64,000 nucleotides of DNA. Origin: Bradyrhizobium sp. Ce-3. Its GTDB lineage: Bacteria > Pseudomonadota > Alphaproteobacteria > Rhizobiales > Xanthobacteraceae. Numbering within the stretch: position 1 is the stretch's first letter; each line of letters opens with the position of its first letter. The translations under genes and the position numbers were made by a program. Location of the stretch: NCBI RefSeq assembly GCF_022835695.1, contig NZ_BQUV01000001.1:926641-990640 (forward strand). The letters are read 5' to 3'. The notes below the pieces were generated by a model that worked only from the letters and a program-made list of their open reading frames with translations, had not been told where the DNA came from and ran no database searches. Positions 8,921-16,859 of this stretch are shown here, in pieces.

Positions 8921-10105
8921 TCAGGGCGCAAGCTTGATCGAATTACGAAGTAAGGTTGCGTTGTAGGCGGCCACGATCGGATCGTTCGCTGTCGCGGTCA
9001 CGAGGCGGATCTGCTGCATCAGCTTGGCGTCCTCGACGGAGGCTGCGTTCGATGCATAGAGCACGTCCTTGTTGCGCAACTGGAAACGCGTGGCCAGGAA
9101 ATAGCCCGCCGGATCGCGGAAATTGATGTTGTAGACGACCGGGATGATCGGCCCTGAATATTTGCTGACGTCGACGCCGAGCTTGGCGGCGACTTCCGGC
9201 AGTTCACCGCGATAGACGAACACCGAAGCCGGATCGGCCGAGGAGTCGTTCAGTCCGCCGGCCTTGGCGACGGCCTCGGCGAGCGAGATGCGCCAGGCCT
9301 CGAAATTGAACTGGCCCTGCGCGCCCGAGGCGCCGAAGGCGACGAAGGTCTGCGGCTCGCGGTAGACATAGATGGTGTCGCCCGGATGCGCGTAGATGTT
9401 GCTCTTGGGCTCATAGACCAGCTGGCCGAACGGCACCGTGGTGCGCTTGCCGTCACGCTCCAGCATCACCCAGGTATCGAAGCCCTGCCCCTTCGGGCCG
9501 CCGGCGCGCGTGATCGAGTCGAGCACGCGCTCGCCCGCGGCATTGGCCGGGAAGCGGTTCGGCGTATTGACCTCGCCGAGCACGGAGATCAGCGAGGTGC
9601 GCTGCTCGATCAGGGCGACCACCGCCTGCGGCTCGATCGCGCGGTTCTTCAACGCATCGACGATCGAGCGCTGCACCTCGGTCGGCGTGCGGTTCTTGGC
9701 GCGGATCGCGCCGGCATAGGGCACCGAGATGTTGCCGTCGGTATCGACGTTCTGGTTCGGCAGCGTGATGTAATTGCCGGGACGCACGCCGGCCTCGACC
9801 GGAATGAACAGGCCGCCGGCTGCAGCCTCGAAGATCGTGACGCTGACGACGTCGCCGATGCCGAAATGGATGTCCTTCGGCGGCGGCCCCTGGATGCCGC
9901 CGGCGAGTTGCGGCGCGAACGACGCCAGCACGTTCTCGACCTGCGGCGTGATCTTGACCAGCGCATAGGGCAGGCTTTCCGGATCACGCTGCCCGGCGAC
10001 GACATCGGAGCTCGTCGGACCATTGGTCGGCATGTAATGGCAACCGCTGACCCAACAGGCGGCCGCAAGCAATAACATTACTCGAATGAAATTCGCACGC
10101 GACAT
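8921..10105 (-). CDS. Outer-membrane polysaccharide export lipoprotein (Wza/GumB/ExoF type)
   Basis: The 394-residue protein starts with a lipoprotein signal peptide ending in the lipobox VSGC (Cys22). A Poly_export domain follows (FGIGDVVSVTIFEAA onward), then two SLBB-like repeats (ISVLGEVNTPNRF and TFVAFGASGAQGQ). Wza-type proteins form the outer-membrane channel and dock to the Wzc periplasmic domain. It is the first gene of the long minus-strand operon, so the operon promoter is expected in the AT-rich region upstream (10106-10331), which it shares with a divergent small gene. Confidence 0.92.
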   Translation of the reverse strand: MSRANFIRVMLLLAAACWVSGCHYMPTNGPTSSDVVAGQRDPESLPYALVKITPQVENVLASFAPQLAGGIQGPPPKDIHFGIGDVVSVTIFEAAAGGLFIPVEAGVRPGNYITLPNQNVDTDGNISVPYAGAIRAKNRTPTEVQRSIVDALKNRAIEPQAVVALIEQRTSLISVLGEVNTPNRFPANAAGERVLDSITRAGGPKGQGFDTWVMLERDGKRTTVPFGQLVYEPKSNIYAHPGDTIYVYREPQTFVAFGASGAQGQFNFEAWRISLAEAVAKAGGLNDSSADPASVFVYRGELPEVAAKLGVDVSKYSGPIIPVVYNINFRDPAGYFLATRFQLRNKDVLYASNAASVEDAKLMQQIRLVTATANDPIVAAYNATLLRNSIKLAP

Positions 10106-10331
10106 TCAAATACTCCGGTCGTGCCGTAACACGCCGACTATCACAATCACAAGGTTCCGCGATATATTGCAATGCAATTGATAAGGAATGTTAGCAAGGT
10201 GAGGCAATTCGGCGACACCGGCGCAGCGCCGTGAGCCAAGGCCCCCGCGCGGCATCACTCCGGCTTTGATTTTATGTGATGTTCCGATTATCTGTGAATG
10301 AGATAGTTTGCGTTAACCGATTGAGGGGTCG
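10106..10331. promoter_or_regulatory. Divergent regulatory region of the exopolysaccharide operon
   Basis: This gene-free stretch separates the export lipoprotein gene from a divergent small secreted-protein gene. It is clearly more AT-rich than its flanks, especially 10140-10195, where the palindrome-like TTGCAATGCAATTG lies, and 10265-10310. Both promoters are expected here, but I cannot place a convincing -35/-10 pair. MucR-type regulators bind AT-rich DNA of this sort, so the region is a candidate target of the MucR encoded at 51565-51978; this is inference. Confidence 0.4.
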
Positions 10332-10652
10332 ATGGCCCACATGAAGTCCCTAACGATTGCCTTAAGACTTGCCTTGGGAATTGCCCTGGGAACGGCCGCC
10401 TTCCCGCTTGGCGGCTCAGGCGTTTTTGCCGCCGAACTGGGAGTCTACAAAGCCCCGCGCACCGTCGAGCGGGTCGGCGGCAACTGCCAGCGGCTGCAAT
10501 ATTGTCATGGCGACGTCTGCCAGTGGAAACGGGTCTGCTGGCACGGCTGTCCGGACCGCTACTCCTGCGCCCCGCTCTACGGCGCCTACGGGCCGTATGG
10601 CGGCCGCGACTATTGGGCGGCCTATAGTTATGGCGATCTGCGCCCGTTCTGA
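10332..10652 (+). CDS. Small secreted Cys-rich protein, unknown function
   Basis: A 106-residue protein with a signal peptide (ALRLALGIALGTAAF, likely cleaved before AELG) and six cysteines packed into a 35-residue core (NCQ, YCH, VCQ, VCW, GCP, SCA). The tail is rich in Gly and Tyr. The even cysteine count in an exported protein suggests disulfide bonds. GAGGGG lies just upstream of the ATG at 10332, and an in-frame ATG at 10341 is an alternative. It is divergent from the exopolysaccharide operon and followed by a good terminator. No named family is recognised. Confidence 0.65.
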   Translation: MAHMKSLTIALRLALGIALGTAAFPLGGSGVFAAELGVYKAPRTVERVGGNCQRLQYCHGDVCQWKRVCWHGCPDRYSCAPLYGAYGPYGGRDYWAAYSYGDLRPF

Positions 10653-10693
10653 ATGTTAAGCCGCTAACAAAACCACTGGCCCGTTCGACCATC

Positions 10694-10717
10694 GCCCGGC
10701 AGCAGCCGGGCGGTTTT
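10694..10717 (+). terminator. Rho-independent terminator
   Basis: A perfect 7-bp stem, GCCCGGC with GCCGGGC around an AGCA loop, is followed by GGTTTT. It lies 42 bases past the stop of the small secreted-protein gene. Confidence 0.7.
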
Positions 10718-10759
10718 GGACGATCGGATTAACCCCGGCTTAGGACCCGACCCGCTAGC

Positions 10760-11044
10760 ATGCGGGCACAGGGTTTGGTTATGTTATTTGTTTTCCTCGG
10801 TAATTTGATCGGCGGCGCCGTGCTCGGGCTGCGCCAGCACTGCCTGGTGCTGGTGCCGGTGATGCTTGCAGAACTCGCGCTGCTCGCCGTGATCGGCGGC
10901 ATGCGCCTTTCATGGCCGGAAACCGCGCTGCTGATGATCACCGCGATCGGATCGCTGCAAGGCGGCTATCTCGCGAGCGCCTTTGCGCCGCTGCTCCGGT
11001 CGCGCAGCCAGACGCCACTGATCGCCATGCGCCGCCCGCACTAG
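10760..11044 (+). CDS. Small membrane protein, unknown function
   Basis: A 94-residue protein with three hydrophobic segments (residues about 5-25, 30-48 and 53-75) and a short basic tail. The ATG at 10760 has no strong ribosome site. TTAA-N7-TTAG, a 7-of-8 match to the CtrA box, lies at 10729-10743. The gene stands alone between a terminator and a repeat element and shows no recognisable family. Its position inside the polysaccharide locus is the only hint at a role. Confidence 0.55.
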   Translation: MRAQGLVMLFVFLGNLIGGAVLGLRQHCLVLVPVMLAELALLAVIGGMRLSWPETALLMITAIGSLQGGYLASAFAPLLRSRSQTPLIAMRRPH

Positions 11045-11046
11045 CG

Positions 11047-11140
11047 CGTTGTCGAGCGAAGTGGACACCGGCTCGCGTCAAGAAAACCCGTCAAGACAAG
11101 AATCCAGAGCTTCGATTCTGATTTGATCAGAACCGAAACT
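11047..11140 (+). repeat. Dispersed palindromic repeat, copy 1
   Basis: The left part (GTCGAGCGAAGTGGACACCG then CGCGTCAAGAAAAC) and the right-hand hairpin (AGAGCTTCGATTCTG..TGATCAGAAC) match the elements at 50912-50975 and 51469-51562, the latter in opposite orientation. It is an intergenic repeat of a kind common in Bradyrhizobium chromosomes. Confidence 0.75.
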
Positions 11141-11268
11141 GCGGCGCGGCACAACGCTGCCGCATTCGGCGCGCCCGATTTCCGTTGACCTCGCGGCGAA
11201 CGCGGGGCATCCCGCTGGCTTGCGTTGTTATCTTCCGCAGGAATCCCGTCTCAGGATTTGCCCCTCTC

Positions 11269-12552
11269 GTGTGGAACGTCACGGCCTTCATCTGCATCCT
11301 GATCGGGGCGTCGATTCCGGTGGGTCTCATCGACGCATCGCTCGCGACCGGTCTCGTCGGCGCCGCCGCCTCGCTTGGGCTGCTGGCAAGCCTGACGGCG
11401 CTCCGCCCGGGTGAACTGTCGTTCCTGAGGTCGGTTGCCGGCCCCGCGCTTGCGGCGGCGCTGGTGCCGGCGCTCTGGATCATCCTGCAGATGCTTCCGC
11501 TCTCGTTCTGGGCGAACCCGGTGTGGAAATTCGCCGGCGAAACGCTGGGCGCGCCGCTCAGCGGCAGCATCACGATCGACACCGGTGCGAGCCTCGGCAC
11601 ACTGCTGCTCTGGCTGTCGCTGCTATCGGTGGTGATCACCGCCGCCGCGATCGCGATCGATGCCCGCCGCGCCGACATGGTGGCCCGCAGCATCGCAGCA
11701 ACCACCGCGGCCGCGGCCGTGATCCTGCTGCTATCAAGCGCTCCGGTCAAAGCCTGGCTTGGCGCCGCGCGCGATGAGACCGCAAACGGATTTCTGGTCG
11801 TCGTCCTCGTCGGCGTGCCGCTCAGTCTGGCGCGCGCGCTCGACGGCGGCGGGCATGCCGACGGCCGCACGGCGGCCCAACTGGCGCGACTGCGCGGGCT
11901 GCTCGCGGCCGGCGCGCTATTCTGCGCCGTCAGCGCCTGCTGGTACGGACGTCGCGGCGCGGCGATCGCAATCGCTGCGGGCGTCGCACTTGTCGTGATG
12001 ACCTTCGCCGCGCGAAAGCTGCATCTGCACCGCTGGAGCAGCGCCGCCGCGGCGGCCGCGATCGCGCTGATCGCACTGGCGACGGCGGTCGCCAACCGTC
12101 ATCCCGACGTCGCGCTGGCCATCGCCTTCGTCGACGCGCCGGCCGATCTCGTGCAATCGACCCACAATCTGCTTGCCGATTTGCCCGCGCTCGGCAGCGG
12201 TGCCGGCACCACGGCAACGCTGGCAGCGACCTATATGGACTGGCAAGGCGCCACCACGCGGCCCGTGGTGGCAACCAGTGCCGCCGCCTTGATCGCGCAG
12301 TTCGGTTCCGCCATGTTCTGGACTCTAGTCGCGGTTACGATCGTGGGCATCGCCGCGTTCACGGTCGGCGCGCGCAATCGCGGCCGCGACTGGTCCTATC
12401 CCGCGGCGGCCGCAGCCGTGTTGCTGACGCTGCTGCTCGCCGTCTTCACCTTGCCGGAATTGCCGGCGCTGCCCGGAGTGATCGTGTTGGGAGCCGTGAT
12501 CGGAACAGGACTGGCCCAGCGGATCAGCCGTTCACGGTTGCGGGCGGGCTAG
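11269..12552 (+). CDS. Wzy/O-antigen-ligase-like membrane protein, degenerate motif
   Basis: About 427 residues from the GTG at 11269, which has AGGA 12 bases upstream. A TTG at 11185 would give 455 residues, so the start is uncertain. It has ten or so hydrophobic segments. Near the N-terminus NPVWKFAGETLGAPL aligns with NGLWAEAGKLLRAEL of the polymerase at 7423-8889, and the loop GSGAGTTATLAATYMDW aligns with that protein's GDGFGSFEWVYPAYR region. The His-Asn pair of the AHNSWLEL motif is missing, replaced by VVATSAAALIAQFG. It may be an inactive or accessory paralogue. It lies 7 bases from the phosphatase gene in a three-gene unit. Confidence 0.6.
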   Translation: MWNVTAFICILIGASIPVGLIDASLATGLVGAAASLGLLASLTALRPGELSFLRSVAGPALAAALVPALWIILQMLPLSFWANPVWKFAGETLGAPLSGSITIDTGASLGTLLLWLSLLSVVITAAAIAIDARRADMVARSIAATTAAAAVILLLSSAPVKAWLGAARDETANGFLVVVLVGVPLSLARALDGGGHADGRTAAQLARLRGLLAAGALFCAVSACWYGRRGAAIAIAAGVALVVMTFAARKLHLHRWSSAAAAAAIALIALATAVANRHPDVALAIAFVDAPADLVQSTHNLLADLPALGSGAGTTATLAATYMDWQGATTRPVVATSAAALIAQFGSAMFWTLVAVTIVGIAAFTVGARNRGRDWSYPAAAAAVLLTLLLAVFTLPELPALPGVIVLGAVIGTGLAQRISRSRLRAG

Positions 12553-12559
12553 GCCACAG

Positions 12560-13339
12560 ATGCGCAGCCTGCTCCGGCGCATTGTCGGCCAGACCGGCGA
12601 CCTCGAACATGGCGAGGCCGACGAGACCTGCATCTACGCGGTCGGCGATATCCACGGACACGCCGACCTGCTGCACGAGATCTGCGCCCGCATCGATGCC
12701 GATATCCGCAAGTTCCGGCCGGCGCGGCCGATCCAGGTGTTCCTCGGCGACTACATCGATCGCGGGCCGGATTCGCGCGATGTGATCGCGATCCTCGAGC
12801 AACGTCGCCGAACCCGCAGCACGGTCTGCCTGCTCGGCAATCACGAAGCCTGCCTGCTGGAATTTCTCGTCAATCCCGACATGCTCGCGCAATGGCGGCA
12901 GTTCGGCGGCCTGCAAACGCTGATGTCCTATGGACTGACGCCCTCGCCCAATCCCGACGCCGCGGAACGGCGCGCGCTGGCGCTGGCATTGGTGCGCGAG
13001 ATGCCGCCGGCCCATCTCGCCTTCCTGCGCTCGCTGCCGATCACCTATTCCTACGGCCGGTATTTCTTTGTGCATGCCGGCGTCAGGCCCGGCATCGCGC
13101 TCAAGCAACAGCGCAAGGACGACCTGCTCTGGATCCGCGACGACTTCCTGATCTCGGAAGATGATTTCGGCAAGGTCGTGGTCCACGGCCACACCCCGGT
13201 GCATCAGGCCGAGCTGCTGCGCAACCGCATCAATGTCGACACCGGCGCCTATGCGACCGGCCGGCTGACCTGCGTCAAGCTGGAGGGCGCGCGGCGAACC
13301 CTGCTGATGACCGGCAACCGGGCCGCGCGCCATGGCTAA
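12560..13339 (+). CDS. PPP-family metallophosphatase (Ser/Thr/Tyr protein phosphatase-like)
   Basis: The 259-residue protein has all calcineurin-like PPP motifs: GDIHGHADL (Asp30, His32), GDYIDRGPDSRDV, LLGNHE, VHAGVRPG and VVHGHTP. These place two metal ions for hydrolysis of phosphoprotein or dinucleoside-polyphosphate substrates. No signal peptide is visible, so it is cytoplasmic. It sits between a Wzy-like gene (7 bases upstream) and the helical-protein gene (8-base overlap). Inside an exopolysaccharide locus that encodes a tyrosine autokinase but no Wzb-type phosphatase, it is a candidate counter-phosphatase; that is inference. An ApaH-like role is the alternative. Confidence 0.87.
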   Translation: MRSLLRRIVGQTGDLEHGEADETCIYAVGDIHGHADLLHEICARIDADIRKFRPARPIQVFLGDYIDRGPDSRDVIAILEQRRRTRSTVCLLGNHEACLLEFLVNPDMLAQWRQFGGLQTLMSYGLTPSPNPDAAERRALALALVREMPPAHLAFLRSLPITYSYGRYFFVHAGVRPGIALKQQRKDDLLWIRDDFLISEDDFGKVVVHGHTPVHQAELLRNRINVDTGAYATGRLTCVKLEGARRTLLMTGNRAARHG

Positions 13340-13928
13340 TACGATGACTGACGCCATCGACCGCTACGCGCGGCAGCTGTCGCCGGCCTTCGTGCCGGCC
13401 GTGGCCGCGATCGGCGCGGTGACATTGGCCTTGTCGGCCTGGTGGCTGGCCGCCGATGCCTTGCGCGGCAAGCCCTGGCTCGCCGCCGATGTCGGCGTGG
13501 TCAGGAGCGAATTGTGGCTCGCCGACGGCTGGAGCGAGTTGCAGACCTCGCCCGAAGCGGCCGAAGCCGCGTTCACGCGCGCGCTGCGGCTCTCGCCGAT
13601 GGACGCCGGCGCCTGGTTCGGCCTCGCCTCGGCGACCGGGCGGTTCGACTGGCTGAACCCGACCGCGTCGAAGGCGCTGAAGATGTCCTACTACACCGGC
13701 TTCAACCGCAGCGACCTGATCGCGCCGCGCCTGATGCTGCTGGCGCAGGTCGACACCACGCGCGATGTGGAGCTGGTCGATCTGCTGCAGCGGCAGATCC
13801 GCCTGATCCTCACCCGTGCGCCGGAGCTGAAGGGTGCGCTCGGCCAAGCCTATCGCGTGGCGACCGACGCGAACCGGCGCATCATCGAGGCGGAATTCAA
13901 GGACGCCGGCCAGAGCATTCCGGAATAG
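13332..13928 (+). CDS. Membrane-anchored helical (TPR-like) protein, unknown function
   Basis: A 198-residue protein with one N-terminal membrane segment (VAAIGAVTLALSAWWLAA) followed by a helical domain with TPR-like spacing (AEAAFTRALRLSPMDAG). The segment ALKMSYYTGFNRSDLIAPR resembles LLRMSYRLGPNEGWIVVKR in the secreted protein at 3430-4236, so the two are probably paralogues in one locus. The ATG overlaps the end of the phosphatase gene by 8 bases, which suggests coupled translation. A periplasmic partner of the polysaccharide machinery is the simplest guess. No family name is recognised. Confidence 0.65.
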   Translation: MANTMTDAIDRYARQLSPAFVPAVAAIGAVTLALSAWWLAADALRGKPWLAADVGVVRSELWLADGWSELQTSPEAAEAAFTRALRLSPMDAGAWFGLASATGRFDWLNPTASKALKMSYYTGFNRSDLIAPRLMLLAQVDTTRDVELVDLLQRQIRLILTRAPELKGALGQAYRVATDANRRIIEAEFKDAGQSIPE

Positions 13929-13959
13929 CGCGCGCCTCCGCGCCGGCGGCCGTCGCCCG

Positions 13960-15402
13960 TCAGATGCCCTTGTGCCGCAGCACGGCACCGACCGTGCGCA
14001 GCAGGATGCGCAGGTCGAGCATGAAGCTCCAGCTCTTGATGTAGATGAGGTCGTGCGCGACGCGCAGCTGCATGTCCTCGATCGCCGGCGTCGCGCCGCG
14101 CAACCCCTGCACCTGTGCGAGGCCGGTGATACCAGGTTTGACGTGCTGGCGCTGCGCGTAGCTCGCGATCAGCTTCGAATATTTGTCGTCATGCGCCAGC
14201 GCGTGTGGCCGCGGCCCGACCAGCGACATGTCGCCGCGCAGCACGTTCACGAGCTGCGGCAGCTCGTCGATGCTGCGACGGCGCAATGTTGCGCCGATCC
14301 CGGTCAGCCGCGGATCGTTCTGGCGCGCCTGGGTAATGACATCGCCGTCCTCGAGCACATGCATCGAGCGGAATTTGAGGATATAGAACTGCTTGCCGTC
14401 GAACCCGTTGCGGCGCTGCCGGAACAGGATCGGCCCCCTGGAGTCGAGCTTGATCGCAATCGCGGTGCCGACCAGAAGCGGCGCGAACAACACCAGCAGG
14501 CCGCTCGATGCCACGATGTCGAACAGGCGTTTGCCGGCACGCTCCAGCGAGGTCAGCGGCGAGCGCTGCATTTCCAGCGTCGGGATCGGCCCGGTCGCCA
14601 CCATCCGCAGCGCCAGGAACCGTTCCGCGGTCCGATCCGGCAGCAGCCGCACCGGCAACGGCGACGCCCGCAGCTGATCGCACACGAACTGGATGCGCGG
14701 CTCCTGCTGCCAGGGCATCGCAAGGACGATTTCGTCGGCGCCGCACTCGCGCGCCGCATGAATCGCGAGCGCGACGGCCGCCCGATCGCCCTTGTCGTCA
14801 GACAATCCGGAAAGCTGGATCCGTCGCACCTCGCTGAGGCCGAAATCGCGCAGCAGGCTCGATTGCCGCACCCGGGACAATTCGTCCGCCATCCCGACCA
14901 CGACGGCGCGGCGCGTCGCCAGCATGCCGCGATCGATCGCGCGCTGCAGCGGCGCCTGCAACAGCATCCGTCCGGCCACCAGCCCGACGCCGCCGATCAG
15001 ACCGAATGACAGCACCGATCCGCGCGAAACGCCGGAACCGACCTTCAGGAGGAAGATGATCAGTGTCATCAGCAGGACGACCAGCAGCCACCCGCCGAGC
15101 AGGCTGCTCCAGCGCCGGTCGAGACCGGCCAGCACCTGCGGATTGTAAAGGCCCTGCGACTTCGCCACGAACATGTGAAGGATGGCGGCGAGGACCCCGA
15201 TCCCTAGAAAACCGTCAAAGCTGTTGCTATAAACCGTGTGGTAGTAAAACAGGTGATAGGCCGCGCCGCCAATGATACTGGACAGCACGACGATGATCAT
15301 CTCGAAGGCGACAGCAAACGCTTCGAGAGAGGCAAAAGCGAGCGAGAAGGCGCCGAAGTTAACCGGTACCTTCGCTAATCGAGCGTCCGAAAGGTCGGTC
15401 AT
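13960..15402 (-). CDS. Undecaprenyl-phosphate sugar phosphotransferase (priming transferase, WcaJ/ExoY-like)
   Basis: The 480-residue protein has four N-terminal membrane segments, a CoA-binding-like central domain, a fifth membrane helix (FDIVASSGLLVLFAPLL), and the C-terminal bacterial sugar transferase domain. Motifs seen there are LKFRSMHVLEDGD, RRRSIDELPQLVNVL, GDMSLVGPRPH and KPGITGLAQVQG. It should transfer a hexose-1-phosphate, usually glucose or galactose, from UDP-sugar to undecaprenyl phosphate, the first step of repeat-unit assembly. It is convergent with the helical-protein gene and separated from its upstream neighbour by a palindrome-bearing AT-rich promoter region. Confidence 0.93.
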   Translation of the reverse strand: MTDLSDARLAKVPVNFGAFSLAFASLEAFAVAFEMIIVVLSSIIGGAAYHLFYYHTVYSNSFDGFLGIGVLAAILHMFVAKSQGLYNPQVLAGLDRRWSSLLGGWLLVVLLMTLIIFLLKVGSGVSRGSVLSFGLIGGVGLVAGRMLLQAPLQRAIDRGMLATRRAVVVGMADELSRVRQSSLLRDFGLSEVRRIQLSGLSDDKGDRAAVALAIHAARECGADEIVLAMPWQQEPRIQFVCDQLRASPLPVRLLPDRTAERFLALRMVATGPIPTLEMQRSPLTSLERAGKRLFDIVASSGLLVLFAPLLVGTAIAIKLDSRGPILFRQRRNGFDGKQFYILKFRSMHVLEDGDVITQARQNDPRLTGIGATLRRRSIDELPQLVNVLRGDMSLVGPRPHALAHDDKYSKLIASYAQRQHVKPGITGLAQVQGLRGATPAIEDMQLRVAHDLIYIKSWSFMLDLRILLRTVGAVLRHKGI

Positions 15403-15406
15403 CGGG

Positions 15407-15430
15407 AATTAACATTCGTGTTAACAATTC
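15407..15430. promoter_or_regulatory. Inverted repeat upstream of the priming transferase
   Basis: TTAACA and TGTTAA flank TTCG, with AATT-rich extensions on both sides, directly before the transferase ATG at 15402 and within the short divergent gap to the gene at 15498. It could be an operator or a leader hairpin. The TTAA spacing is 8, so it does not fit the CtrA box. Confidence 0.4.
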
Positions 15431-15497
15431 ATATGTGTATTATCAGGCAGGTCGTGAGCTCGCAAGGCCTGCCGGCAATATCGGACAGAGAGCATCC

Positions 15498-15812
15498 ATG
15501 ACTTCCAAAACTACATCCGCTGGCGAAACCGAGGCCGCGCTGGTGGCCCTCCTTCACTTGATCCGCCTGATGGGCGCCGAACTCGTCGCAGGCCAACATC
15601 GCGACGACGTCGAGGTGCTCATCAAGGCAGTCGAAACAAAGCTGCGAGCGGCCCGCTTTCCGGCCGAAATGCCGAATCAGGACATTGCCAAAGGTCTGGA
15701 CCTCGCAGAGGCCAGACTGCGTCCAATCCTCGAGGAGCTGCGCGCAAGATCGGAAAAAGCGCATCTGAGCGACCAGCTGCTGCTGGCTCCCAGGCCGTCA
15801 CGTATTCATTAA
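15498..15812 (+). CDS. Small helical cytoplasmic protein, unknown function
   Basis: A 104-residue protein from the ATG at 15498, which follows an AGAGAG ribosome-site-like run. The frame extends to 15435, but the extra residues look noncoding. It is helical and charged (LVALLHLIRLMGAELVAGQ, VLIKAVETKLRAARF) with no membrane segment and no motif I recognise. It is divergent from the priming transferase and may share its promoter region. Confidence 0.5.
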   Translation: MTSKTTSAGETEAALVALLHLIRLMGAELVAGQHRDDVEVLIKAVETKLRAARFPAEMPNQDIAKGLDLAEARLRPILEELRARSEKAHLSDQLLLAPRPSRIH

Positions 15813-15827
15813 CGGATCAGCCTTCGC

Positions 15828-16202
15828 TCAGCTCTGGACTTCACCACGGCGGGGCAAACCGTTCCCGCCGCCGGATCTGAGCGCAAGCTTTTCCTCAATC
15901 TTCATTTTCTCGAGCAGCAGGTCGGTCACGATCCGACGCAGCCGTTCATTTTCCAGCCGCAATTCGTCAATACGGTTGCGGACAGGGGGGATCCCATCTC
16001 GATCTTCGGTGTGAGCGGCGAACTCGGTAACCGTGCCATTCGCCTGGTGGCCGCGCGCGGCCTCCTGCTTGCGCCAGCGATGAAATGTCATCACGCTAAC
16101 GCCCAGCACCTTGCACGCTTGGGCTTGTGATTGCCCCCGCGACATGAGTTCCTCGGCCTGCTTGACCTTGGAAGTGATCTCCTCAGTAGAATGACGCCTC
16201 AT
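15828..16202 (-). CDS. IS3 OrfA-like helix-turn-helix protein
   Basis: A 124-residue protein with an N-terminal HTH of the IS3-type transposase A kind (RRHSTEEITSKVKQAEELM, then ACKVLGVSVMTFHRWRK) and a leucine-zipper-like stretch (LRLENERLRRIVTDLLLEK). This is the OrfA layout used for DNA binding and dimerisation. No OrfB integrase with a DDE triad and no terminal inverted repeats are visible on either side, so it is either a remnant of an insertion sequence or a domesticated regulator. The AT-rich stretch beyond its start agrees with acquired DNA. Confidence 0.6.
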   Translation of the reverse strand: MRRHSTEEITSKVKQAEELMSRGQSQAQACKVLGVSVMTFHRWRKQEAARGHQANGTVTEFAAHTEDRDGIPPVRNRIDELRLENERLRRIVTDLLLEKMKIEEKLALRSGGGNGLPRRGEVQS

Positions 16203-16859
16203 TGGTCATCTCGTTGCCCCCTAGATTAGCAATCATCGCATGGCCTATAAGCTATGTAAATGCAACAGGAAATTCAAATTGAGGATTTCCCGGGGGTCTT
16301 TCGGGAGCCTCGAACTTGCCGTCGGCAGCACCACATTCTGCGAAGAAACGCCGAAGCTGCAAGGTGCTTACCGAAATAAATGGACAATATTCCCTCCCTG
16401 GAATGCCCCCGGCAGAAAAAGTTATACGACTTTCTGCGTATGAGAATTTGATCGGGATAACTGGCGCACCGTTTGCATTCACAAATGAGAAATATCCAAT
16501 CGGTCCCTCGACAGATTGTGAGTGCACCATGCCTCTCTGTGATATCGGCGCCACCCGTCAAGTGAGAGTTTCACAAAATTATAACAAATTAAACCCGCGC
16601 GCCCAGCGTCCGGCGGCTTGCGGCAGCGCACGCCCAGCAGTAGTTACTAAGGCGTTAGGTGTCATGAGGGTTTCAACATATTTGAGGATTATTTTCACGA
16701 AACCTAACACTCATAGCTCGATCCACGAATTATCAATTAAGCACTTTCCCACCCGAGGCCATCCGGCGGCACCACGTCCGCCCGACCACCCGCGAACTAT
16801 TCTGTGCTGAAGCTTGTCAGAGCCCGTCTCTGATCGACATTTTTGCGAGGATCGACACT
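16203..16859. other. AT-rich gene-free stretch
   Basis: No convincing gene is seen. The composition is markedly richer in A and T than the surroundings, most clearly at 16330-16520, 16560-16600 and 16660-16750. There are only short, unsupported open frames on both strands. It could be an acquired remnant or a long regulatory region of the small gene at 16860. Confidence 0.5.

Noticed and set aside
15409-15424. TTAA...TTAA pair as a CtrA box
   Set aside because: The spacer is 8 bases, not 7. I keep it only as an inverted repeat.
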